Of a stretch of 64,000 nt of DNA, positions 8,554-17,714 are shown in pieces; position 1 is the first letter of the stretch, and each line of letters starts with the position of its first letter. This DNA is from Okeanomitos corallinicola TIOX110. Lineage in GTDB: Bacteria > Cyanobacteriota > Cyanobacteriia > Cyanobacteriales > Nostocaceae. The notes under the pieces are model-generated. The model was given only the letters and a program-made list of their open reading frames with translations, had not been told where the DNA came from and did no database searches. The stretch covers positions 1 through 64,000 of the forward strand of contig NZ_CP150886.1 of NCBI RefSeq assembly GCF_038050375.1, read 5' to 3'. The position numbers and the translations under genes are program-made.

Positions 8554-9756
8554 TTACACAAACTGTTTAGTAAATTCACACATTAAATCTACTCTACCTT
8601 TCCGCAACATAGCCGGATCTAATCTTTCTGTAGTATTACAAGTCATTAACACCACTAACCGCTGTTTCATCTGTACACCAGATTCATCAATTACACTTTG
8701 ATATAAAGTCCCATCTAGCAAAGCTAAAATATGTTCAGTTTTATTATTATATTGTGCTACTTCCGAAGCCCTATCTTGAGCTAAGTTATCGGCTTCATTG
8801 ATAATAATACAAATTCTTTCTAAATAGCTAGGCGGAACAAAGTTGGTAATGGCATCATGGTCTAAAATAAAAATCACATAACCCAAAGGTACAAGAATTT
8901 CCTTAGCTACTGATTGCGTCCAAGCTGTTTTCCCTGTCCCTGGTTCTCCATGTACCACAACCGCTAATTGATGTTGATTGAGAATTGACTGCTGAACTAA
9001 ATCAGTAAAATTTTGAATTTCTTGAGGAAAAGAATTAATCGGAAATTGATTTTGTACCTTACCAACACGGCTTTGATATCCACTTAACATCACTGCTAAA
9101 TCATAGGTAGCTTTATTAGTTAAAGGGGCTAAATCTTTCGACATTAAAGTGTATTGTCTTCTTCCTCGTTCATAGGGATCAACTTGTAGCCAAACATCAT
9201 GTTTTGACCAATAAGCATAAACAGTATTAATGATATCTAATCGTTCCCAGCTAATAAATTTTTCCACGGGAAAATAGAAATCTCTTTCTGAGTAATACTG
9301 GGTGATGATATCAGGACGTTCTAATAAACGTAAAATTCTTAAAACTGTAATTTCTTGTAATAAATTGAGAACGTAATCTATGGGAATACTGTTACGACTG
9401 ACGAATTGAACAATAGGGGTTTCTGTACTTAAAATGTCTTTGTAACGATAATCTGGGTTTTGTGCATCGGGTGTGATAAAGTTCCAAAACTTTTGAAATT
9501 CACTCCGAGTATAGTCAGAAGCTAAATTTACTATATTTGCCCACCAAGCATAATCTTTTCTCGCTAAAGCATCTGCATAAAAACTGACTAAATTAATACC
9601 TCTTTGGGCTAACTCTTGGGTATCGTTAAATATAATATTTTGAAAATGCTCCCAATCAAAATCCCGCTGAAATGGTCGCCAACCACTCGATAGTAGATTT
9701 TGCCGGTTATTATTTGCGGAATTATTATCGTTACTGCGGAAATAATCGAAATCCAT
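8554..9756 (-). CDS. AAA-family ATPase
   Basis: The 400-residue protein has an N-terminal half (residues 1-235) that I do not recognise and a C-terminal AAA core. Walker A is GEPGTGKTAW (270-279), Walker B is CIIINEADN (316-324), sensor 1 is MTCN (371-374) and an arginine-finger-like RKGR lies at 385-388. The chain stops soon after the core, so the usual AAA lid domain is short or absent. It resembles single-AAA remodelling ATPases, but no substrate can be named. It is on the same strand as the Spy/DUF1800/DUF1501 operon, with a 100-bp gap. Confidence 0.8.
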   Translation of the reverse strand: MDFDYFRSNDNNSANNNRQNLLSSGWRPFQRDFDWEHFQNIIFNDTQELAQRGINLVSFYADALARKDYAWWANIVNLASDYTRSEFQKFWNFITPDAQNPDYRYKDILSTETPIVQFVSRNSIPIDYVLNLLQEITVLRILRLLERPDIITQYYSERDFYFPVEKFISWERLDIINTVYAYWSKHDVWLQVDPYERGRRQYTLMSKDLAPLTNKATYDLAVMLSGYQSRVGKVQNQFPINSFPQEIQNFTDLVQQSILNQHQLAVVVHGEPGTGKTAWTQSVAKEILVPLGYVIFILDHDAITNFVPPSYLERICIIINEADNLAQDRASEVAQYNNKTEHILALLDGTLYQSVIDESGVQMKQRLVVLMTCNTTERLDPAMLRKGRVDLMCEFTKQFV

Positions 9757-10549
9757 AGGAATCAGAAGTTAAAAATTAAGAGTTAGCAATTGTTAGTATT
9801 AAATCAAACTCAGTAAATATTCAGTTGTTTGTTAACCTTAAACAGGGCTTCGCTGTATATTACATATATTACACAAATATACTCACGTCAAGTATTTTAA
9901 AACTTGACTATATCCATCAACAAATATTGTTATTAATTGTTATCAATTGATTACTGAAAAACCGCCGTCATCTTTTTTCATATCTCCGTGGGACATACTA
10001 TTTTATTCTAAACATAATCAACTTGGTCATCTATTCTAATGCTAAATATTATGTTCATAGCTAATTTATAGCACTTTTATCACACTTAGTTTCTACTTAT
10101 AACCAGGTTAATAGTGATACTAAAGTAAATAACTATGAATTTGATTATATAAAGTTACTATTAACTTATGAGGAAATTATGCTGTAATTTTGCATATAAT
10201 CAAAAAGTGTCTGCTAATACGATTTAGCTTGGGTCTTTATTTACAGTTTGATTGGAATCAACATTACCATCAACTAAGTAGAACGGACTGAATAATTCAA
10301 AGTAGTGAGGAATTTATTCCTTATTTGAGGACTAAAGTCCCCACTACGAAATCATCTCAAGATTTTTTACATTACTTAATCTACTTTGATTTATTCTCGT
10401 CTACTTACTTAAATAAAAACAGTAAAACATTAGCTTATTGACAATCAGTCTCTGATTATAGCTTGTAGGATTACTGCCTAATTTAACTTAAAAGACCAGA
10501 TAGCCTCATTTAATCCTCTAGATCACAGATGTATCTGACATATTCATTC
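9757..10549. other. AT-rich intergenic region between divergent genes, with a hairpin element
   Basis: About 790 bases without a credible gene separate the AAA ATPase (minus) from the response regulator (plus), so both promoters should be here. The one structured element is at 10302-10347: outer arms GTAGTG/CACTAC enclose two small hairpins (GGAAT-TT-ATTCC and GGAC-TAAA-GTCC). It looks like a dispersed cyanobacterial repeat. Confidence 0.5.
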
Positions 10550-10993
10550 ATGAGTAATGAGCATAAGCAAAAATCTCAGCCGCCCTTAATTTTAGTAGTA
10601 GAAGATCATGATGACAGTCTACTATTACTAAGTTATGTACTGGAATCACTAGGGTGTAAATTCATTTGTCAAAGTGATAGTAATACCACAGTATTGGTAG
10701 CACAAGAGTATCAACCAGATTTGATTTTATTGGATATTTTATTACCTAGTCTTAATGGTCTAGAGGTGGTGCAACATTTAAAGTGTGAACCACTAACTTT
10801 CCATATTCCAGTAGTTGCAGTTACGGCTTTAGCGGGTAGGGATCAAAAACAACACATACTCAGAGCAGGTTTTGATGAATATATCAGTAAACCTTATATG
10901 TTGGAGGATTTAGAAGCAATACTTTATCGTCTACTGGATCGTAAATTACAACCTCACTTAGATTTGGAAATATATCAGGAAAGTTACAACTAA
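10550..10993 (+). CDS. Single-domain response regulator (CheY-like receiver)
   Basis: Essentially only a receiver domain. From the ATG at 10550 it is 147 residues; an upstream ATG at 10529 would add 7. It has the acidic pocket VEDHDD, the phosphoacceptor Asp in LILLDILLP, the conserved Thr in AVTAL and Lys in ISKPY. There is no output domain, so it probably passes phosphate within a relay. It faces convergently the hybrid kinase gene at 11019, with a 25-bp gap, and may be its partner. Confidence 0.85.
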   Translation: MSNEHKQKSQPPLILVVEDHDDSLLLLSYVLESLGCKFICQSDSNTTVLVAQEYQPDLILLDILLPSLNGLEVVQHLKCEPLTFHIPVVAVTALAGRDQKQHILRAGFDEYISKPYMLEDLEAILYRLLDRKLQPHLDLEIYQESYN

Positions 10994-11018
10994 TTACTGT
11001 TGATTTACTGTTGATTTA

Positions 11019-12137
11019 CTATTCATTTACTTTTGGTAGTTTAATTGTGAATACACTACCTTTACCCAATTCTGAACACAGTTCTACTTTTCCACCATGA
11101 GCTTCTACAATTATTTTTGATAAATGTAGTCCTAAACCACTACCGGCTCTGTTGTGTTTGCTGTTCTTGCCTTGACGAAAGCGCTCGAAAATTGTTTCTT
11201 GATCATCTGCGGCTATTCCATAACCTGTATCAGCAACTGCAATCATAATGGCATTTTTATCAGTAGAGATGCTAACTTCCACACCACCTGTATCTGTAAA
11301 TTTAATAGCATTAGCAATTAAGTTGTTAAATACTCGACGTAATTCTAATCTATCTCCCAGGACTATTGCTCCAGGGTTTTCTAGCTGATTTAATTGATGG
11401 GTGTTTAATTGTAGGTTTAAGTTTTTATCAATCGCAATGGGATTTAGTTCATCAATTACTTCTCTGACTATTTCTGTTAAGTTACATTTGGCTAAATTTA
11501 AGGTCTTTTTTCCAGCTTCAAAGCGATAAACTTCTAGCAAGGTGTTAACCATTTGCATTAAATTTTGGTTACTGCGGATCATCACTGCAATTGGTTCTTT
11601 CATGTCTGGAGGAATTGCTCCAAATACCTCTTGCTGAAATAAAGCTAACATCCGATCAGCTGCTACTAAAGGTGTGCGTAAATCATGGGTAAGTCGAGAA
11701 ACAAAATCTTCTCGCTGCTCCGTCATTTTTTGCTGTTCATCCATACTGCGTTTGAGTCGCAAGAGCGATCGCACCCTAGCTAATAATTCATCGGTATTAA
11801 ATGGTTTACGAATAAAATCATCAGCACCTGCATCTAATCCTTCTACTACGCTTGATTCATCAAAGGCTGTAATTAACAAAATAGGAATATAGTTGAGATC
11901 AGAATTACTTTTAATTCTACGAGTGACTTCATAACCATCCATTCCTGGCATCATTACATCTAGTAAAATTAAATCTGGTGGAGACTGTAAAACTTTTTTT
12001 AAGGCAGTTTCACCATTTGAGACTAAATCAATTTTATATCCTTCACTTTCTAATAGGGTTTCTATTATAATTAGATTATCTTGAATATCATCAACAGCAA
12101 GGATACGAGCAACCTGATCACTTTTTGCAAAAGACAT
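11019..12137 (-). CDS. Receiver-histidine kinase hybrid
   Basis: The 372-residue protein has an N-terminal receiver (phosphoacceptor Asp60 in LILLDVMMPGMDGYEV, Lys in IRKPF), a short linker, a HisKA dimerisation domain (His151 in RLTHDLRTPL) and a HATPase_c domain (DTGYGIA, GSGLGLHLSKIIVEAHGG). It has no membrane segment, so it is a cytoplasmic kinase whose activity is probably controlled by phosphorylation of its own receiver. The next gene on the same strand (12182) has the same layout. Confidence 0.9.
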   Translation of the reverse strand: MSFAKSDQVARILAVDDIQDNLIIIETLLESEGYKIDLVSNGETALKKVLQSPPDLILLDVMMPGMDGYEVTRRIKSNSDLNYIPILLITAFDESSVVEGLDAGADDFIRKPFNTDELLARVRSLLRLKRSMDEQQKMTEQREDFVSRLTHDLRTPLVAADRMLALFQQEVFGAIPPDMKEPIAVMIRSNQNLMQMVNTLLEVYRFEAGKKTLNLAKCNLTEIVREVIDELNPIAIDKNLNLQLNTHQLNQLENPGAIVLGDRLELRRVFNNLIANAIKFTDTGGVEVSISTDKNAIMIAVADTGYGIAADDQETIFERFRQGKNSKHNRAGSGLGLHLSKIIVEAHGGKVELCSELGKGSVFTIKLPKVNE

Positions 12138-12181
12138 AATATTTTACTTTATCTATCAAATTTTTGACACTGCTTATCTAT

Positions 12182-13522
12182 CTAACGCTGGAGGTGAGGA
12201 TTACCCTTAACTACTTTATTGAATTGAGTTTGTATGGGGAATGAATTAGAATGAGGATGATAAATTACATCATCACTACTCATCAAATTAATATGATATT
12301 TATGTCCCATGCTTGCCGATACATTCATTTGTCGTGGTATGTCAATCCTGAATACTGAACCGACTCCTAACTGACTCTCTAATAATATTTTACCTCCCAT
12401 CATTGTGACTAATGAATTGATAATTGCTAATCCTAAACCTGTACCAGTATATTGACGATTTATGCCTTGGTCTACTTGTCTAAAAGCTTCAAATATATTT
12501 TGAAAGTTTTGAGAAGAAATCCCTATTCCTGTATCCCTAATAGTAATTGTAATTCTGTCTTTGTTCTGCTCTTGCACTTCTACCCAAATACTACCAAACT
12601 CCGTAAATTTGACGGCGTTAGAAAGTAAATTCAGTAAAATTTGACGGATTCTAACCGGATCATTTAATACGAATGTGTTCTCTAAGTTTATGTCTAAAAA
12701 TAAAGATAAGTTTTTACTTTCAGCTAAAGAACGTATTTCCGTCACTGTACTATGAACAGTTTTTGCTAGATCAAATATTTCTACTTTTAAATCTAGTTTT
12801 CCAGATTCTATTTTGGCAAAATCTAAAACCTCGTTGACAAGGGATAGTAGCTGTTTTCCATTATTAAGTATCCGCTCTACCATATCAGTTTGTTTATTAG
12901 TAAGTTGTCCAAATTTAGGACGTAATAATATTTGTGAAAATCCAATAATGGCGTTCATTGGAGTTCTCAGTTCATGGGATATGGTGGCTAAAAATTGCGA
13001 TTTTAATCTTGATGTTTCTATAAGTTGCAAGTTTTGTAATTGTATTTGTCGGCGTTGCTGCTCTAATTCTTGGTTCTTACGAGTTAGTTGTTCATGACTT
13101 TTATTCAGCTGCTGATATACTGAATCTACTTTCATTTCAGCTTGATGCAAACGCTTCACACTCCGTAAAATTCTGGGTAAAGTTTCTGAAGATACCTCTG
13201 ATTTAAAAAAATATTCTGTTGCACCTGCTTTAATCAAATTCACGGCGATTTCTTCTTCTCCGGGAATGGTGAGGATAACTACAGGAACTTTAATTCCTAA
13301 AAAATTAATTTTGTGAGTTAAAGTAAAGCTATCTTGTTTTGGTAGGCAATAATCAAGAAAAACATAGTCAAACTTTACATTTTTGAGAGTAGAGAGCGCG
13401 TTATTAACATCTGTTTCCTGATAAATATCTATCTGCATATCTGCTTCTTTCACGGCTAGATATGCTGCCATGCTTTCTACTTTATTATTATCTACAACCA
13501 AGATTTTTAGCTTCTCTTCCAT
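12182..13522 (-). CDS. Receiver-histidine kinase hybrid with coiled-coil linker
   Basis: The 446-residue soluble protein has an N-terminal receiver (Asp57 in YVFLDYCLP), a strongly predicted coiled coil (about residues 127-172), HisKA (His183 in TISHELRTPMNAIIG) and HATPase_c (DTGIGIS, GTGLGLAII, GGKILLES). About 45 residues follow the ATPase domain. It lies 44 bp upstream of the kinase at 11019 on the same strand, suggesting co-transcription. The signal is unknown. Confidence 0.9.
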   Translation of the reverse strand: MEEKLKILVVDNNKVESMAAYLAVKEADMQIDIYQETDVNNALSTLKNVKFDYVFLDYCLPKQDSFTLTHKINFLGIKVPVVILTIPGEEEIAVNLIKAGATEYFFKSEVSSETLPRILRSVKRLHQAEMKVDSVYQQLNKSHEQLTRKNQELEQQRRQIQLQNLQLIETSRLKSQFLATISHELRTPMNAIIGFSQILLRPKFGQLTNKQTDMVERILNNGKQLLSLVNEVLDFAKIESGKLDLKVEIFDLAKTVHSTVTEIRSLAESKNLSLFLDINLENTFVLNDPVRIRQILLNLLSNAVKFTEFGSIWVEVQEQNKDRITITIRDTGIGISSQNFQNIFEAFRQVDQGINRQYTGTGLGLAIINSLVTMMGGKILLESQLGVGSVFRIDIPRQMNVSASMGHKYHINLMSSDDVIYHPHSNSFPIQTQFNKVVKGNPHLQR

Positions 13523-15133
13523 TAGTTTTTATTGTCGCTGTTCAGTAAATTGTGAAGTACAGCATTGCTATTTTCAAACTATGTAATGATCAAAACGGTG
13601 AACTTTTAGTAAAATTAGCAAATACCTCATGCTAGGCTAGGAATCATCAGCAGTGATTCAGGTATTTTACACAATATACAATTAATATTATTCACATTTT
13701 CTTTATCTTCCTCCATTCCTACTATTTGGTAAATTTTAGATTTTGATCAAGCTCAAAAATCAGATTATATTTGATTTCTAAGCTATATTTGTTAATTTCC
13801 CCATATTTAATAGTTAACACCCTCCCCAATCAGAATTTATGGGAAATTGCTGACTGTTAATCAATAATTCCTTGGCAACCATACATAAACCGTAAACTAA
13901 ACAAAACAGATGATTTTATCAATGGTCTGATGTTGCTAGGAAGTAAAATCAAATACTTTACCTATCTCAACACAATTGTAAATGAGTAGATGATTTACCG
14001 TCCTCACCCATTAGTGAGAGTTGCATACAGGCATTGTGTACCATAACCTTGAGCAGTTTTACTGGCTTTTACAACATCTGATACTAGAAGATTTCCGAGG
14101 TATCAATGATTGCGTTTACTCAATACTACTAAAATGATGATAATCAGATATACAACTTTGCTTTTAATCAAATCTGTAAACTTTATTACCGTAGTTATTG
14201 GCAATATGCTATAAATTTCCTTCTCTATATTCAGAATATGATCATCACATAGTAGATAACCCATCTGTGCATCTTCCCAAATTAGTCTTTAGGACTGTTG
14301 CTTGAGAGTTGAAAGTGATTGCTGAAATTGGTAAATTTGTATGAACAGAATCCCTCCTTGTGCTAAGGTGAGAATAGCGGGCTAATAATCTGGACACATA
14401 AAATCCAGCTTATTAGCTCTAAATAATAAATGTGTTTGGTTGCTGCTTAACTCTGATACATACACTCAATGATTTATTATCCTACAAATTAACAGATTTG
14501 GAAATCAGAGATTGTCAAGATATTTATACTTGCTGTTAATTGAGGATAAAGTAATGTTGACTAATCTTACCAGAGGATTTAGTAAAATTTACAACATTAT
14601 ATCATCTGCTAGTCCAGGACTAAAATCCCAGAGATGGGTAATTTATGTAATATGGTGATGCCATTGATTTCACAAATTTTTAGACAGAGATAAATATGAT
14701 GGCATATTATGTTAGTCAGTGCCTAGTTAACAAATCAAGCTACAAGACAAAATTAACTAACACATCGGCAGTCATCGTAGAAACTGTGTATGATTTTGTA
14801 TCCGTCTTAATATTTCATATTTACAGTCAGTCAGCATATATCCCTGGCTAGATTTTTATCTCCATTTTTGCCAAAATTATGTGGAGTTTATTATCTCTGA
14901 AGATGGATGCAAGTTACTACCAGTTTAATATATGCTTGGTTTGGACAAATTAGATCAAAAACTTACCCAAAGTTTTAATCCCAATTTAGTACAAATAGTC
15001 AGTATTCAACGAACAGCAGTCAGTAGTAAAACTTTAATTGGCTATGCCAAAAAAGATCATTAACAGTCTACTGATTGATTAAATATTCTGACTGTTGCAA
15101 TTCTTACAAAAATATATATAGTTAGGTGTCAAA
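13523..15133. other. 1.6-kb AT-rich region without an intact gene; possible gene remnant near its right end
   Basis: No reading frame with family features is visible. Between about 14794 and 15063 on the plus strand there is a stretch that reads like decayed coding sequence: one frame gives YVEFIISEDGCKLLPV, then a TAA at 14926-14928, then 43 residues starting MLGLDKLDQKLTQSFNPNLV. The rest shows no tRNA or clear terminator. Regulatory RNAs cannot be excluded by eye. Confidence 0.4.
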
Positions 15134-15856
15134 ATGAGTGACATTAGTATCGTTTTAATTGAAGATCATGATTTAACTCGGATGGGATTAAAGGCGGCAT
15201 TACAATCACACGTGGGTTTAAACGTGGTTGGTGAAGCGGCTAATGCTACCCAAGGTTTAAAACTATTGGAAACGACTAAACCGGATGTGGCCGTTGTAGA
15301 TATTGGCTTACCGGATATGGATGGGATTGAACTCACCCGGCATTTTAAGCTGCATCAAGGGGAAAATGGCCAATCGAATACAAAGATTTTGATTTTAACA
15401 ATGAACGATTCAGAAGATACTGTTTTGGCGGCTTTTGCGGCGGGAGCAGATTCTTATTATATGAAAGAGACAAGTATTAATAAATTAACTGAAGCCATAC
15501 AAGCAACTTACGCTGGTAATGCTTGGATTGATCCGGCGATCGCCAATGTGGTACTAAAAAAAATGAGATCGGGTTTACCAATGGAAACCGTGCCATCGGA
15601 TCAACCAAAGACGGTGAAAATTGAAGCTTTATCTCCAGAATATGGGCAAGTATTAGAAACTTATCCTTTAACTCAAAGGGAACTGGAAATTTTAGAATTG
15701 ATTGTTGATGGTTGTAGTAATAGTCAAATTGCTGAGAAACTTTACATTACAGTGGGAACTGTCAAAACTCATGTCCGCAATATTTTAAATAAACTCTGTG
15801 CTGATGATCGGACACAAGCAGCAGTGCGCGCTTTGCGTTCTGGGTTAGTGGGTTAG
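15134..15856 (+). CDS. NarL/FixJ-type response regulator
   Basis: The 240-residue protein has a receiver (acidic IEDHD near the N-terminus, phosphoacceptor Asp56 in VAVVDIGLPDMDG, Thr in ILTMN, Lys in MKETS) and a C-terminal LuxR helix-turn-helix (about residues 175-238: LTQRELEILELIVDG, SNSQIAEKLYITVGTVKTH). It should be a DNA-binding transcription factor. It stands alone, convergent with the LpxB-like gene after 7 bp; the cognate kinase is not evident. Confidence 0.9.
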   Translation: MSDISIVLIEDHDLTRMGLKAALQSHVGLNVVGEAANATQGLKLLETTKPDVAVVDIGLPDMDGIELTRHFKLHQGENGQSNTKILILTMNDSEDTVLAAFAAGADSYYMKETSINKLTEAIQATYAGNAWIDPAIANVVLKKMRSGLPMETVPSDQPKTVKIEALSPEYGQVLETYPLTQRELEILELIVDGCSNSQIAEKLYITVGTVKTHVRNILNKLCADDRTQAAVRALRSGLVG

Positions 15857-15863
15857 GCAGATT

Positions 15864-17204
15864 TTAGGTTAACCGTTCTTGTAAACATTCGGCAATGCGT
15901 TTTGCTGCTCCTGGTTTTCCCATGCGTTTGCTACCATTTTCGGCAATATCCTGTAAACGATCAGGATCTTGAAATAGGGTTTGGACTGTGGGAATAACCT
16001 TTGCGGGTTGATCTATTAAGATCAATGATGAGCCTAACAGACGACTTTGGGCTTCGGCAAAAGCTGGGTTGTATTGTGGCCCTTTACCGGGAATAGCGAT
16101 CGTCGGTTTCCCTAAACCAATAAACTGTTCTGTTGCTGTACCTGCCATAGCGATCGCCACATCTCCCCAATGTAAAAATTCATTATAGGATTGTTGACTC
16201 AGAATCAGATCAGCATTTTTCTGACCAAAACATAAAGCTTGAGGATCAGCAACTTGCACAGAAGATTGATCCCGTTGTTGCCAACCCATAGTTTGTAAAG
16301 TTTGAGATAAAATATCCATATCTAAACCAGGTGCGATCGCCCCTAAAAACACCACCTCTGGCTCCCTAAAACCATCAATTAAAGCCGAGACAGCCATCAT
16401 CATTACTTCCCAATTATCATAAGCTTCATTAGCGCGAGAACCAGGTAATAAAGTTACTATCATCGGCCTAATTATTTCCGGGTCTTCCACCTCACCATGA
16501 TCAAAGACTGGATTTGTGAATGTGGGTTCTAAACCATCCATCATCGGATTTCCCGCATCAAACGCCGGAATAGGCCACCTTCTTAATATTTCCGTTGTTA
16601 ACGCATCTCTAGGAAACACAGCCCGACAACGACGACGACTCATTAACCACCTTTCCCAAGGATGGTAAATTGAACCAGAGAAATTTTCCCACCGTGCGGA
16701 CTTTGACTTTCTGGGTAACAAACCTACCTCATCCCGCACATAATATTCTGATTTTGCTGTTCCCACGAAAGCATAATTTGCACCACTCATAGCTGCAAAT
16801 AACAGCGGGACAATATCCCCCACAGCTAAAATCGCCTTTTGATTACCTAATTTTGTCTGTGATTTTACCCAACTGCGTACAGCTTGAATTTGTTTCCAAG
16901 TTAGTTGTACCAAACCACCACGCACATCTCGCATCAGTTGACGACTATCCATATAAATAAACCCACCAGATGGCATAGTCTTAACTTCACCAATACAAGG
17001 CACATCTAACCTTTGGTAAGCACGGCCTTCACCAACTATCGGTAAAGCAAAGATATCTGGTGGTAAAGATAGTTGTTGTAATTCTTGGATAATCCGCGCT
17101 GCAATTATATCCTCTCCATGACCATTACTTAAAACCAACAACTGTAAGCGAGAAGTTTGTTCTAGAAACTTGTTTAATAAAGGTTTTTGAGATAAATCAC
17201 TCAT
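15864..17204 (-). CDS. Lipid-A-disaccharide synthase-related protein
   Basis: A 446-residue soluble protein resembling LpxB-type (GT19) glycosyltransferases. Visible markers are LLVLSNGHGEDIIAARI at the N-terminus, AVGDIVPLLFA, FVGTAKSEYYVRD, IVTLLPGSRANEAYDNW (donor-binding region) and AMAGTATEQFIGLGKPTIAIP. It corresponds to a cyanobacterial/plastid-type paralogue set, and a true lipid A step is doubtful. Start is the ATG at 17204. Confidence 0.85.
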   Translation of the reverse strand: MSDLSQKPLLNKFLEQTSRLQLLVLSNGHGEDIIAARIIQELQQLSLPPDIFALPIVGEGRAYQRLDVPCIGEVKTMPSGGFIYMDSRQLMRDVRGGLVQLTWKQIQAVRSWVKSQTKLGNQKAILAVGDIVPLLFAAMSGANYAFVGTAKSEYYVRDEVGLLPRKSKSARWENFSGSIYHPWERWLMSRRRCRAVFPRDALTTEILRRWPIPAFDAGNPMMDGLEPTFTNPVFDHGEVEDPEIIRPMIVTLLPGSRANEAYDNWEVMMMAVSALIDGFREPEVVFLGAIAPGLDMDILSQTLQTMGWQQRDQSSVQVADPQALCFGQKNADLILSQQSYNEFLHWGDVAIAMAGTATEQFIGLGKPTIAIPGKGPQYNPAFAEAQSRLLGSSLILIDQPAKVIPTVQTLFQDPDRLQDIAENGSKRMGKPGAAKRIAECLQERLT

Positions 17205-17714
17205 AATTTATAAAATTTTAGATTTGGGGTTTGTGGTTCGATCACAGTTAAGAAGACAGTGAACGTCTGTCAATGATGCTAAAACCTAGACAATAAAAGA
17301 GTTTTACCACTGTCACCTGTCATCCCGGATTTCTCACACCTCTTGCAATTTGTCATCATCCAGGTTGATAATAGACAATATCAATTACCAAAACAACCAA
17401 TATCTAGATCCCCGACTCATTTCCGCAGTTGGGGATATTCATGTTTAGCGATCGCTTGTTACACTCAAAACGGCTAAATTATTTGATTCTATAAGTAGGG
17501 GTTTAGCACTGCTAAACCTCTACACATCAAGGTTTTTCTTCATCTCACAAAAGTCTATTTCCCAACCGTGTTTAGTATACACCAGAAACAAAAAATCACA
17601 TTCATCTGTCTATTAACCCATAGATAGAAATTTCCATCTATTTATCAACCTACATCATTGCTGATACCATTCACTAATTTGATTAGTGCAATTCATCTAT
17701 ATTGATTGCTAATT
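17205..17714. other. Intergenic region between divergent genes
   Basis: About 500 bases between the LpxB-like gene and the Omp85 gene. It carries a HIP1 octamer (near 17447) and the palindromic repeat listed separately. No coding sequence or structured RNA was recognised; both divergent promoters are presumably here. Confidence 0.4.
17496..17522. repeat. Dispersed palindromic repeat, copy 2
   Basis: TAGGGGTTTAGCACTGCTAA followed by ACCTCTA: the same palindrome as at 3864, with one arm slightly diverged (CCTC instead of CCCC). Confidence 0.75.
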
